Below are positions 40,702 to 52,260 of a stretch of 64,000 nucleotides of DNA, in pieces. Both the position numbers and the translations under genes were made by a program. Location: contig CM060733.1 of NCBI GenBank assembly GCA_030704615.1, positions 73,718,001 to 73,782,000 of the forward strand, written 5' to 3'. Every line of letters begins with the position of its first letter. The first letter of the stretch is position 1. The stretch comes from Takakia lepidozioides (lineage: Eukaryota > Streptophyta > Takakiopsida > Takakiales > Takakiaceae). Below the pieces are notes generated by a model that was not told the origin of the DNA, did not search any database, and was given only the letters and a program-made list of their open reading frames with translations.

Positions 40702-43700
40702 TGCTTGCAAGCTCCACAGGCTTACAAGAAATTACCCATAGCTTTTTGTGGCAACCATACGTTTATGCTTTGTGCACTACAGGCATTTCTGCAGTTGTTA
40801 CAGCCAAAACATTTCTGTGGGTCTAAAATGAAGAGAGTGAGAGGAATGGAGGAAATCAGGGTGAATAGCACCACAATTCTGCAGAAACAAACGATTGCTA
40901 CCCCACAGGCGATACAGATACTGAAGGAGCTGAGATTGCAAGGATTGCAAAGCATAGATTGGACATTGCACCATAGACAGTACATGTTACAATTCTTGCA
41001 GAACTTTGAGCCAAGGACAAGAACAACAACGGTGAAGGGAGTTGAATTAGTAATTACTCCCCTATACCTCCAGCAATTGTTTCGATTGCCAGCAGGTGCA
41101 TGTGGAGGAGCACAGGGCAAGACTGCAAATAGGGGACTTATTCCAAGAAGGGAGTTTCTTTAAAACTGAGGGTTATGCTTGTACCAAGGCCGTGTACCCA
41201 GGGCTAAAGGAGGTAGGCCAGGTATTGAATGTTCTGATTGCCATGAAACAGAACCAACAGTATTTGAGCAGATCCTTCACGGAGAAAATACTCAAAGCCC
41301 TGAAAGGACAAGAGGTAGAATGGGCAGACATAATGTACAACGCACTGGTGGAGGAGATGAAAAGATTACAAGGTACTACCGCAAAGTCTCCTATCATAGT
41401 GTCTGGCCCAATCATTGCTCAAATAATTCTTGATTCTAGCATACTTGATGCGCAAGAAAGAAAGGAGATGGGAGTGTTTGAGCCAGAAACCACTGCAATG
41501 GAAGAGCAAGGCTCTTCACACAGTGAGGGTGGACTAGCAGGGCAACCCGAGACTAAGAGGCAGAGACGGGGAAAGACTGTAGTGGCGGATCCACTGGCTT
41601 CACGGATTCCGCATGATAATGTTTCCCAAGCTCATATGCAGGAAGGGGCACAGCAGCACAGAGAACTGCTATTACTGGAAGCAGGACCTTCAGAGAGGGA
41701 AGAGGAAGTTACTTCAGTATCACAGCCATCACAGCCAGCTGATCGACTTGTCACAAGGTTACAAGTTGTCCATGCAGCTCAACCAGAAATAATTGATTTG
41801 GAAAAAGAAGGGTTAGATATTCCAACTACAGAACAGATAGTGGCAGAAATTGAAAAAGGGGACCTTCTCTATGAATATTCTGGTCTGGTCAAGGAGACAG
41901 AGATTCCAGAGGTGCAACAATTGCCCAAGGGAAATCCTAAGGTGCATATAATACACACACCTGTGTCGGAGGTACCACAGGTAGAATGTCAAGACACTGC
42001 AGCACCGGTGATGGATGAATTGGTTCAGGAAGAAAATCCGGTGGGACAATGGCCTGAGTGGTTCGTGAGACATCACACGGTTGAGGATCAGGAGGAACAG
42101 CAGCAACCTCACCATGATGACCCTCAACAGGCAATGCTGATGAGTTCCATAGGCAGGACACTCAATTTGTTGGGGACTTATGTCAAATCCCATGTTCCAA
42201 CTACCCAATTGACAGCCTTGAGAGAGGAACTCAGGAAGGAGTTTGAGGCTCGACTAGCCACTGAGTGTGCAAACAAGGTCAATGAAGAGGTCACTCTCAA
42301 GATGCAGCAGGACTTGGAAAATACAGAAGCGGCTTTGCAATTGGCCAAGGAACAATTGATTGAGGCAGGCCTCGCGCAAGACCAGTTGCACGAAGCACAT
42401 AAGCAACAGCTATACCAAATGCAGGTGCAGCATGAAACCAAGTTGCAAGAAGTGAATGCACTACATACGGAGTTGCAGATAGTGCATGACAGGATGGCGA
42501 TACAATGTGCTACATTCACAACTATGCTTGACCAATCTACAAAAGAAATAAACAGTCAAGCGAAAAAATGTACAAAGGCAGAAGCAGAGAATGTTGAGCA
42601 AATGAACCTCATTGTCGATATGAAGAATACAATCTGTCGCAATGAGGATACTTTCAAGCAATACAAACAGATTGAAGCTGATCAAGAGAAGTACATCCTG
42701 GAGTTGCAACAAACGCTCGTGGCCAATAGAAATGAAATCTCGGTCACTAACAAGGCTTGGAAGGAAGCTAATAATCTACTTGCTGCCTATGCGAATTTGG
42801 TTGAACCTCATGCGAAGCGCATGGAGGCTTTACAACAGCAGTTAGAAGTGTACAAACTCATAGAGGAGCACACTCTCAGAGGAACCACAAGCAACTTGGT
42901 GGATAACAGCCTTATGCAGGTCTGGTTAGCACAAGGGCCAGTGGAGGGCAAAGCACCACGAAAGCTCACCCAAAGCGAGATGAATGAGCTCAGACTGCAA
43001 GTGCATAACATTGCCACAACTACTATAGACAATGTCTATAGTAGGATAGCAGAGTTACAGGAGGATGTAGACGGACTGCAGACTCAAGTGGAGGACCTCA
43101 CTTCAAATATCAACAAAAGAGTCTATATCCCTCAGGAACAGCTAATGGCTTCTTATTTACAAGCCAAAACTTTGGCTTTTCAGTCTTCACAGGAGGTGCA
43201 GGAGATGCCAATGATACAAGAGCCAGTACCACCAACACCACAACAAGTCACTGTACCAGTAGCTGAACCTGTTGTTACTACAACCACACCACAGCCACCA
43301 CAGCCTGAGGTATGGGGCAATGCTGCTTTTAACCCACCTAAAACTCCAGCTGCAAGGGAGTACAATAGGGCTATGATTATGTCCTTCAACCAAATTCCCA
43401 TCATGTTGGATTTGGCTTGGAAAGAATTTAGTCCTCCGCAGTCATTCGCACATTATTACCAAATCATGCGTATTTGGCTGCCAGTGGCAACTGGGACTAA
43501 AGTTCTTCCGAACAATCGACATATTGAGGATCATCACTTTGCACAATACTGGCATGAGGCAAGTACAATGTTGAAGGAATTAATTGCCTTCCAAGTTGTA
43601 CATGGATTCATTTATACCAAGACCAAGGAGGTAGCAAGTATTGTCATGGGATGCGGGTTATACTACGCTGCTTGTTTTCTGGTACGTTATCACATTGAGC

Positions 43701-44374
43701 AGCACAAGATGCAAGCGCGCTTTCTGAGTTATTCCAGTGGGGATCATTGGATCTTACCTTCAGTGCCACCTCATATGTACCTATATGAGGCAAAAGTTAT
43801 GATGCAAAAGGATTCTCAAATTCGTTCATGGTTTCAAGCGGCCTGGAACATTTTGTCAACACAAAAATTTGGCATTAATGATATTTTCTATAAGGGACAT
43901 GTGGCATGGAAATACTTGCACGGTGCACAAGTAATTGGTACCCCACTCACCTGGAGTGACAAGGAGCTCAGTGTCTTCACCAATTTTGCTGTTCAGCGTT
44001 TACAGCAAGTTGTAAAATATAAACTTCCAGACATGGTAGGACAACATTGTATGCCCCAGAGAATTCCACAAAAAGATCGACAATTAAAACACCTGAGAGG
44101 CGATGAGGATTCTGATACAACTGTTTCTTCAGCGGATTCTTTTGACATGGGAGAAGACTATGCAATTCAGATGGCAGAGAAGAAGCGACGGGGGTCTCCT
44201 ATGCCTGAAAGGTTACCTCGATATCAGCCTCCAGAGGGCCTCACTTATCCTGGTAGTGTTCAAACATCTCCGTCAACCAGTGACAGACCTCGGGCTCGTA
44301 CACACAGTCCGCCACGAAACTCTCAACGTAAGAAAGGTGCTCACTCACAAAGGTTTGCTAATCGCAATCAGTAA
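40612..44374 (+). CDS. R3 3' extension: large coiled-coil protein after integrase (copy N)
   Basis: Candidate start ATG 40612 (MEELTDYTLAILLTQW). A TGA (40699) and a frameshift near 41095 precede a 1092-codon open frame ending at 44374. Order: a folded N-terminal region (VKGVELVITPLYLQQLFRLPAG, then LQIGDLFQEGSFF and EVEWADIMYNALVEEM) recalling the so-called putative plant transposon protein domain; an acidic, Gln-rich spacer with KRQRRGK; a long coiled coil (about 42190-42900); a Pro-rich hinge (TTTTPQPPQPEVWG); a second folded region (SFAHYYQIMRIWLPV, YSSGDHWILPSVPPHMYL); and a basic Ser/Arg tail (RARTHSPPRNSQRKKG). No catalytic motif, signal peptide or membrane span is evident. Its position matches the extra 3' ORF of Tat elements. 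Function unknown. Confidence 0.75.
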
Positions 44375-44412
44375 ACCGTGAGGACACGGCTTTTTGAGAG
44401 GGGAAGGGGTAA

Positions 44413-45387
44413 TGTTAGAGGACTGTCTGGGACTTAGACACTTATATGGGATCTGTAGGGTACCCTTAATTTTTTCACAGACTGAGACCAACATGAGCCT
44501 TAGGGGTGACAGCAGCGCACTGTAGAGGGGGGTTACACAGTCCGTCACAGTCGTCACAGCCGACACAGCCACACATCCAGTCACAGCCGACACAGCCAGA
44601 CACAGTTAGCACAGCTCGTCACAGCCCGACACAGCCATCACAGCCAACACAGCCCGTCACAGCCGACACAACCAAACACAGTCGCACAGCAAGTCACAGC
44701 CCGTCACAGTTTCACACAGCCAGTCACAGCTTGACACAGCTGTCACGACCAGAGGGAACGGAGAGCAGGACAGGGAACGACTGTGGGGAACAACACCTGC
44801 AAATGGAACATGTTAGTTCACGGACGACGGTTAGTGAGGGAAACGGTTAGAGCCACGGGTAGGAAGATAAAGGGAGAGCAAGGACTGAGAGAGGGATATA
44901 TATTCTTGGAAGCACTTCAGGGAGAGGGACTTCTTGGTCATGCATGAGAGGGGATCGGACGGAGAGTAAAGATCGAGACCACGGTGAAAGATGATTAGTA
45001 GATGCTTGTTATATGCAAAACTGTAGTGATATTGTAGAGCAGATTAGAGACACAATGGCTTCGGCCTGATACCTGATAAATCATAATCTGATACTTATAC
45101 GATACAATCACATTGTGTAGAGAGATCTGAGTGAAGCTGTGGAATGAATGGATGGGTTGATGGAATCCGATAGATTGATAAAGCAAACTGATACTTAATT
45201 AGTAATGGTAAGGTAGCTAACATGAATGCGGAAAGGGAAACAAATAGGAAACACCCCCATGATACACTAGCTGTAGGTCATGACTGATTGTTCTGCGCGG
45301 GCTGAGTACTTAGAAATTTCCAACTCTTCTATCTTGGAGTTTCCGCCTCGGATAGCGAAGGGATGGGTGAGTAAAAGCCGTGCGACA
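44413..45387 (+). repeat. R3 LTR d (3' LTR of copy N)
   Basis: TGTTAGAGGACTG ... GTGCGACA, 975 bp, preceded by the polypurine tract GAGAGGGGAAGGGG. It holds the CACAGCC minisatellite (about 44535-44745) and a TATATAT block like LTR b. It is followed by CGGAT, the target duplication. Confidence 0.9.
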
Positions 45388-47255
45388 CGGATGTCCCAAT
45401 AATAAGGAGTAAGCCTCCATGACTTCATCCATCTTCAATACAGTTACTGTTATCATAAAGATCATCTTCTGTATCTGTATCTTAACTCCTCTTATTAATC
45501 CCAATGGCTGTACACTTCTTTGATCTGCCATTGTTACTGTAAATGGGGCTGGTTTCATGTTACTTAGACCAAGCTTCTTTCTTATTTGGTCTGTCATGAT
45601 ATTTACTCCAGAACCTCCATCTATCAGTACATCAGTTAGTTCTGTGCTTCCAATTCTCAATTGGATTACTGGCATAGAATCATCAAAGTCCATGACTGTT
45701 TCTCGCCCTTCCGGCTTCACATTATAACTGGTCACCTTGCTGTTCAGGTCTGTGTTTCCTGTCTCCTGGGCAATTCGATTGATTGCTTGATACAGCCTGT
45801 GCCTACAATAAGGTGCCACAGCCAATAGCTGTCCAATGGTAATCTCTGCTTTGGTCGGGCATATTACTTCAGCCAAAGTCTCTTCATTACTTTGCATGCC
45901 TGCATCTTCTTTCTTCCTTTCATCCTCACTCCCTTCTTCTTCTTCATCAGAATCAGAGGAATCTGCCACAGGAATATCAGTACTCTCTTGCATTTCCCTT
46001 ATGGTATCTGCCACTTCCTTGTGCAGTTCCTTCTTATCTTTCCAAGTCTCTTCATCTTCAGGCATATCACTGCCATCTTCATTATCATCATCTTCCTCAG
46101 CTAGTGGAGGTATTAGTTTGGCTTTGCTTCTGGTTACTATCATTGTACTTACTTCTCGTACAACACATGGCCTAACCATGTGAGTTGCCACCATTGGGCC
46201 CTCATTCACAAGAGCTCTCATCTCATTCTGGTGTCTTATCCAGAATGAACAGGCTGCCCTGCGATGTCCTGGCTGATTACAATAGTAACATAGTTCTTCA
46301 CCATTGGGTCCTCGCCCTTGGTCTGTTCTTGGATTATTTCTGTAATCCTGATTCCCGGGCTGGTAATTCCCCCTTGGATTACCCTGATAGTTGCCTCTGG
46401 AATTTCCTTGGTAATTTCCTCTTGAATTACCTCTCCCTTCCATGCCATTGTTATAACCACTAGACCTACCATAGTGGTCCTGATCATTGTTTCTTCTTGG
46501 CTGGGGCTGCACCTGATGCACCCTTACTTGCCTAGGTTCTCTTCCAGCTGTCTTTCTGTTGTAGTAACAATTCTCAGTAGAATGGTTATCTATTTTACAG
46601 ATAGTACAGTGTTTCTCCTTCATGTGGCATTCTGTGGTGGTATGGCCTTCATTCTGGCACTTTGCACACCAAACACCCTTCCTCCAATGTGTTGCAGCCT
46701 CTGTGGCATACTTCTTCAAGATTTCTTCCAATCTTTTTTCATAGTTATCCCTCTTCAACTTCTCCTTTCTCTTACTCTTCCTTTTTAGTTCTTGCTCTTC
46801 TTCTTCATCGGACTCATCCTCAGAGTCCTCATCATCCCTTTTCTCTCTCCTGAGCATTCCCAATTGCTCAATTCTGTTTGCAGTTTCAAATGCCTCCTCC
46901 ACTGTATTATGGGGTAACATATCCACTTTCTTTTGCAACTCTGGTCTTAGTCCACTCACAAACCAAGTCTTCTGTAAACCGGGTGCTGGTACTGCAGCCA
47001 GCTTTTTCATCATCAATTCCATCTTTTCCATATACTCCTCAACAATTTCATGCTTCTTTTGCTTTAACTGTTGTAAACTTCCATACACTTCATCTTCAGT
47101 TTTACTTGTCCTGAACCTATTTCGAAATGCTGTATTCAAGCCATTCTAGGTTAGGAAATGATTATCAAGGAATCTTGCATACCATTCACTTGCTTTCTTG
47201 ATAAGTGAACAAGGAAACAATCTCATCTTGGCATCATCGCCATTCTCATTGTTCA
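45388..47255 (-). CDS. Gag capsid, nucleocapsid and protease of copy H
   Basis: An open frame of more than 580 codons (47139 down to the insertion point; it runs on into the LTR to 45310) encodes: capsid end (QQLKQKKHEIVEEYMEKM, FVSGLRPELQKKVDML); an acidic/basic spacer; three CCHC knuckles CAKCQNEGHTTTEC, CTICKIDNHSTENC and CYYCNQPGHRRAAC, with a Gly/Asn/Arg-rich stretch (repeats of GNSRGNYQ type, about 46340-46440) before the third; and the protease VLIDGGSGVNIMTDQ to EAYSLLLGHP. The intact frame is the best gag-protease of the family here. It is broken only by copy N at the end of the protease. The capsid start (47140-47255) is separated by a TAG. Confidence 0.88.
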
Positions 47256-48165
47256 CTATACACATGTGCTCAAATTGGCTAATGTGTACATCGGGATCCC
47301 CTTTTCCTGAATATATTGGAAAGGGTGGTTTTGCCCGTGTTGGTTTAACGCCATCTGTGGCCCTACCTTCTCCCCACTAACAGGTGCTGGCACCCTTGCT
47401 GGTGCTGGTCCTTCAGGACCTGTTGTTTTTGTGGTGGATCTTCCACCAAGTGGTGGCCCTTGAGCACTCCCTGCTATTGGCCCCACGATATTCACAGTAT
47501 TCCCAGCTTCAGTTGCACTACTTCCCACACTCCCTGTCCCCCAGAGCCAGATCCAGGCCGCCCGCCTGATCCCCTGAGCCGACACCTTTGTTGGCTGTGA
47601 TCCAAGTGCTTCACTTGATCCAGGTCCAACGGGTTGGGATGTCCTGGTTGTAGTCTCAACCTCAGCTGTTGGGTCTACTTCTTCATACTCTTCCTTCTCT
47701 CTCTCTCTTTCATCATCCTCCAAGTTCTGTCCTTGGGTTTCTTCTTCACTCATGTAACTCAACTACAATGGTGTTGGAGAGTCTGAACTCTCCATTGGCT
47801 CTGCCACATTCTCTCCTCCTTCTTCACCTTCCGCTTCAGAAACTGGAGTTCCTGCTTTTGGTGTTCCATGCAACTCTTATCAAAGATTTCTGTCAAATCT
47901 TTTATCCAGGGATGTACCTCAGATCTTTCACCTCGTGATTGATCTTCTCTCGTACCAATTCCCTTAATCTTTCTTGCAAAAAAATAGAAGGAGTGGTATC
48001 CACTCTAGTTCTTCCGGTATGGGTGATGTACTCTTTGATCTTAATGGTGTGAGAGGTCCAGATGATTCCCCTATGTCTATTCCTCTCTCCCAAGATATGG
48101 ATAATTAGCTTTCAGATAGCTTTCTCTTTTTATTGAATATCTCTGGCGTCTATCTTCTCTTTCAT
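47256..48165 (-). pseudogene. Gag N-terminal region of copy H
   Basis: Matches 31595-32477 of copy N: SERERQ-type basic start, LQERLRELVRE, then an acidic Ser/Thr/Gly-rich region with SYMSEEETQGQNLEDDE and VETTTRTSQPVGPGSSE. It is broken by several indels. Low complexity; no domain recognised. Confidence 0.6.
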
Positions 48166-48194
48166 CACTCATGTCCCATGTCTTTCATTTCTTT

Positions 48195-48745
48195 TTAATG
48201 TGGCAATAACCAAAACTCTCTTCTGTAATATCTCTCGTATATGCCTGGGTTTCTTTCAAGCTTCAATGCACCCTTGGTTATACTTGAAGTCTCCGTTACC
48301 ATATAACCATATGGCAAACAAGTCTGAAAAGCTGTTCTTGGTGTGAGTTTGATCCACAAAATATCCTTTGGAATCCAATTCTTTACCAGTACAAGCTCTT
48401 CATGCATATGAGTATAAACATTCACCTTTCTTTCTTCCAGCCTTCAAACTCTACTCGCTTAATGGATAGCAATGCTATCACATTAACCAACGTGCTCTTC
48501 CTCTACAGGCTACCTGATAAATCTTTATCACTCCTTTCTCCAGACCCCATTCTGGATTAGCATCATGCACTCGCTTAAGAATATTTTCTTTACAACCGTC
48601 TGGCAATTCCAAGAACCTTTGAAAGAATTGTTTGGACAATCTTTCTTCCTTCGTTCCACAGGGAATTTGATTCACTTCAAATTCTTTAATGGTCCAACCA
48701 CCATGATCCCACCAGATGCCTGTCACATCTGGTTGTTCATGACTC
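48195..48745 (-). pseudogene. ORF1 upstream of gag, copy H
   Basis: Same unknown protein as 31010-31573: TGIWWDHGGWTIKEFEVNQIP...SKQFFQRFLELPDG in one open frame (to about 48478), then a shift to HMHEELVLVKNWIPKDILW...YRREFWLLPH-stop at 48195. A short deletion near 48478 removes the LVYV part seen in copy N. The conservation of both halves in two copies supports a real protein. Confidence 0.6.
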
Positions 48746-48749
48746 AGTT

Positions 48750-48765
48750 CCCAGTATGGTCGCCA
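48750..48765 (-). promoter_or_regulatory. Primer-binding site of copy H, probably tRNA-Arg
   Basis: The minus strand reads TGGCGACCATACTGGG starting one base inside the 5' LTR end. It differs from copy N by one base (CCGTACT against CCATACT). Confidence 0.6.
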
Positions 48766-48766
48766 A

Positions 48767-49727
48767 TGTCGCGCGGCTTTTACTCACCCATCCCTTCGCT
48801 ATCCGAGGCGGAAACTCCAAGATAGAAGAGTTGGAAATCTCTAAGTACTCAGCCCGCTCAGAACAATCAGTCATGACCTACAGCTAGTGTATCATGGGGG
48901 TGTTTCCTATTTGTTTCCCTTTCCGCATTCATGTTAGCTACCTTACCATTGATAATTAAGTATCAGTTTGCTTCATCAATCTATCGGATTCCATCAACTC
49001 ATCCATTCATTCCAGAGCTTCACTCAGATCTCTCTACACAGTGTGATTGTATCGTAAAAGTATCAGATTATGATTTATCAGGTATCAAGCCGAAGCCATT
49101 GTGTCTCTAATCTGCTCTACAATATCACTACAGCTTTGCATATAACAAGCATCTACTAATCATCTCTCCTCCTTCACCGTGCTCTCCATCTTTGCTTCCG
49201 TTCTTGCTCTCCGCCCGATCCCCTCTCATGCATGACCAAGAAGTCTCCCCGTGAAGTGCCCCCCTTCAGTCCTTGCTCCTCGTTTTATCTTTCTACCCGT
49301 TGTTCTTAACCGCTTCCCTCACTAACCGTCGTCCGCGAACTAACATGTTCCCTTCGCAGGTGTTGTTCCCCACAGTCGTTCCCTGTCCTGCTATCCTTTC
49401 CTTATGGTCATGACAGCTGTGTCAAGCTGTGACTGGCTGTGTGAAATTGTGACGGGTTGTGACCGGCTGTGTCGGGCTGTTACTGGCTGTGTGTCTGTTC
49501 AGCTGTGACGGGCTGTGTTGGCTGTGATGGGCTGTGTTGGGCTGTGTGAAGCTGTGATGGGCTGTGTTGGCTGTGACTGGCTGTGTTGGCTATGATGGGC
49601 TGTATAACCCCCTTCTAAAGTGCGCTGCTGTCACCCCTAAGGCTCCTGTTGGTCTCAGTCTGTGCAAAAATTAAGGGTACCCTACAGATCCCGTATAAGT
49701 GTCTAAGTCCCAGACAGTCCTCTAACA
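48767..49727 (-). repeat. R3 LTR e (5' LTR of copy H)
   Basis: Reverse complement of the LTR, TGTCGCGCGGC ... CCTCTAACA, 961 bp. It is nearly identical to LTR a around the GGGGGGCACTTCACGGGGAG block and differs there from LTRs b and d. It is followed by ATGAG, the target duplication. Confidence 0.9.
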
Positions 49728-50386
49728 ATGAGATGTACTCATTCATGGATGGCTTCAGTGGTTATAATCAAGTGTAAGTGGCAGAAGAAGACAAGGGAAA
49801 GACAACTTTCATCACAGACTGGGGTGCTTATGCATACAAAGTCATGCCTTTTGGACTTTGTAATGCACCAACAACCTTTCAGAGAGTGATAAGTGAATCT
49901 TTTCATGAGTATCTGGATGATTTCAGTGTGTACAGCTCTAAGAATGAGCACTTGCATAAATTGGAGTTATGTTTGGCCAGATGCAGGATGAGAGGTCTGG
50001 GCCTGAATCCAGAGAAGTGTACTTTCTGTGTGAACTCAGGGGTGCTTTTGGGACACATTGTGTGTAAGAGGGGACTTCTTGTGGATCCCAGGAAGATAGA
50101 GGCCATTAAAGCCTCTCCACCACCAGTAAATGTTAAGAGTCTAAGGAGATTCCTTGGACAAACCAGTTATTACAGAAGATTTGTCAAAAGGTATGCACAG
50201 ATAGCAGCACCATTGAGCAAGCTTCTGAAGAAAGATGTAGTGTTTGTATGGACAGCTGAATGTCAACAGGCTTTTGAGGAACTTACATTGTCAGTAACAA
50301 CTACACCTGTGCTGATTAACCCTCACTGGCATGTAGTATTTCATGTTCACTGTGATGCTCAGGAGAAGCGTTGGGAGCGGTGTTAG
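49728..50386 (+). pseudogene. Reverse transcriptase of copy O
   Basis: MPFGLCNAPTTFQRV, then HEYLDDFSVYSSK. Compared with copy H, 24 bp (eight codons containing the catalytic FLDD) are missing. The loss is flanked by the direct repeat TGGATGATTTC, so a false LDDF remains. The rest (NPEKCTFCVNSGVLLGH, LRRFLGQTSYYRRFV) is intact. A TAA near 49788 and a frameshift at 50360 are further lesions. Confidence 0.85.
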
Positions 50387-50726
50387 CCCAAAATGTTACA
50401 GGAAATATAGATTCACCTGTGTACTATGCTAGCAGGTTGATGAACAGTGCTGAAAGGAACTATAGCACAACTGAAAGAGAAGCACTGGCAATGATTTATG
50501 CAGTCAAGAAATTCAGGCATTACCTATTGGAAGAAAGTTTATGTTTTATGTGGATCACCAGGCTCCGATATATCTGGTGAACAAACCTTTGATAAGTGGA
50601 AGGATAGCAAGGTGGTTAATAATCTTGCACGAGTTTGAGTTCGAAGTTGTTTACAAGCCTGGCCGTTTGCATCTTGTGGCAGATCATTTCTCACGCCTAA
50701 CAACAGGAGAGCCCCCACAGGAGTAG
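50371..50726 (+). pseudogene. RNase H of copy O
   Basis: GAVLAQNVTGNIDSPVYYASRL, TEREALAMIYAVKKFRHYL, then a frame change to VDHQAPIYLVNKP and HLVADHFSRL. The frames overlap near 50545, indicating a single-base lesion. Confidence 0.85.
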
Positions 50727-50758
50727 ACGACCAATTACCTGATGCAAGTTTATTTGCA

Positions 50759-51619
50759 ATGGAGGTGCAAGGAAGTGCAGATGAATGGTTAGATTGGCAG
50801 TGGCCAATCAGATACTACCTTACTCATGGTCAGTGCCCACCTAGTTATGGTAAGGAGCAGAGGAAGAGAATCGCTATCAAGGCTTTACCTTATACTATGG
50901 TAGGGGGCAAAATGTATAAACTAGGACCTGATGGAGTACTTAAACGATGCTTGTACCACCATGAAGTAAATAAAGTTTTGGAGGAAGTTCATAAAGGTGT
51001 GGGCTGGAGGTCATTTTGGAGAAGAGACTACCAGTAGGAAGATACTACTTGCAGGTTACTGGTGGCCTACTTTGTTCAAAGATGTACACAAGTATTGTCA
51101 GAGTTGTGATGAATGTCAGAGGCTAGGACCTTTGCAGAGATCTGGGAAGATGGCTTTGCATCCTACGATGCCTACTGAACCATTTCAGAAATGGGGACTA
51201 GACTTTGTTGGACCAATTAACCCACCAGCCAAGAATACACAGAACAAGTACATAATTACAGCCACTGATTATATTACAAAGTGGGTGGAAGCTAAAGCTC
51301 TGAGGGACAACACAGCCAAGTCCACAGCAAGGTTCCTGTATGAGAACATACTTACACGATTTGGCTATCCCTTGGAATTTATCAGTGACCAGGGAAGTCA
51401 CTTCATTAATGAGACCATTGAACTATTGACTAAAGAGTTCATGATTGTGCATAGGAAGAGTACAACGTATTACCCACAGGGTAATGGGCAAGCAGAGGCT
51501 ACCAACAAAATACTATGTACTATCTTGGCTAAGATAGTCAATGCAAACAGAACGGATTGGGATACAAAGCTGCTGACAGCTTTGTGGTCATACAAGACTT
51601 CATATAAAGTCACCACTAA
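50759..51619 (+). pseudogene. Integrase of copy O, C-terminally truncated
   Basis: A frameshift near 51000 splits the zinc module from the core. The core is intact: WGLDFVGPINPPAKN (first Asp present, unlike copy H), FISDQGSHF, and PQGNGQAEATNK. The domain ends at TSYKVTTN, and the GPY/F-like tail and 3' extension are missing. Confidence 0.88.
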
Positions 51620-52207
51620 CATCTTCACATGGCTGTGGGTTTCCCTTAGTTCGTTCATGATCAGAGTTCATGCAATCCTCATCCACGCCGCAGCGGAAGA
51701 GAAGACATGGATGGGGAGTTTTTGGATTGTTCTTGCTCTTGATTCTACTTTTATACAACAGCCTTGCCCTATGATCATAGCGCCACCAGTGCTGCCATGA
51801 TCTTTTCTGTGATGCAACCAGCCCTATGACAGCGCTGAACACGACCCTTAATGTGAAGCTCCCTTGAGTAGTGACACGTCGGAAGCCCCCTTTGTAATGG
51901 TGACACAGATTTAGAGGGAGGCAGCTCAGATCTGCCATGAACTGCAGGGCCACTGGTCTCTTTCAGGGTTCATGTTTTCTTCATCTCATCTCCCCAAATT
52001 GGCCATCCCCCATCAACCCCTTTTACTGAGCAGCTCTCTCCCTTCCCAAATCCTTTTCTCTCTCTCTCTAATCTTGGTCTACAGGTTCCTCACTTCTTCA
52101 ACAGCAGCATATCTACCATGCAATGCAATGCACAACTCAGCCAGGCATCCAGTGCACCCAGCCTTGAAATCATCCTCGGTCACACAAGGCATAACCATCC
52201 CATTCAT

Positions 52208-52260
<53 letters not shown>

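Larger units (their letters stand above)
29996..45387 (+). mobile_element. R3 copy N: Tat/Ogre-like Ty3/gypsy element inserted in the protease of copy H
   Basis: LTR b (29996-30986) and LTR d (44413-45387) are sister LTRs sharing a TATATAT-containing block absent from the LTRs of H. The flanking pentamers CGGAC (29991-29995) and CGGAT (45388-45392) are a target-site duplication with one change. Between the LTRs lie ORF1, gag, zinc knuckles and protease up to 34186, then an LTR fragment and a large MULE copy (34187-39359), then the integrase tail, linker and 3' extension. RT, RNase H and most of integrase have been lost. Confidence 0.82.
20878..49727 (-). mobile_element. R3 copy H: Tat/Ogre-like Ty3/gypsy element on the minus strand, split by copy N
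   Basis: The 5' LTR is 48767-49727. Its gag side runs 48766-45388, is interrupted by copy N (29996-45387), and resumes with protease, RT, RNase H, integrase and the 3' extension (29995-23553). The 3' end and 3' LTR (20878-23418) are present but in inverted orientation. LTRs 22441-23418 and 48767-49727 share diagnostic sequence not found in the LTRs of N (GGGGGGCACTTCACGGGGAG). The five-base target duplication ATGAG (49728-49732) recurs as CTCAT at 23419-23423. The target was the RT gene of copy O. Confidence 0.8.
49728..51619 (+). mobile_element. R3 copy O: pol fragment of the outer element
   Basis: RT from MYSFMDGFSGYNQV through RNase H to integrase, truncated at ...KVTTN (51619), where unrelated sequence starts. 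The upstream RT piece is at 23552-23419 (inverted). Copy H inserted between them. Confidence 0.8.
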
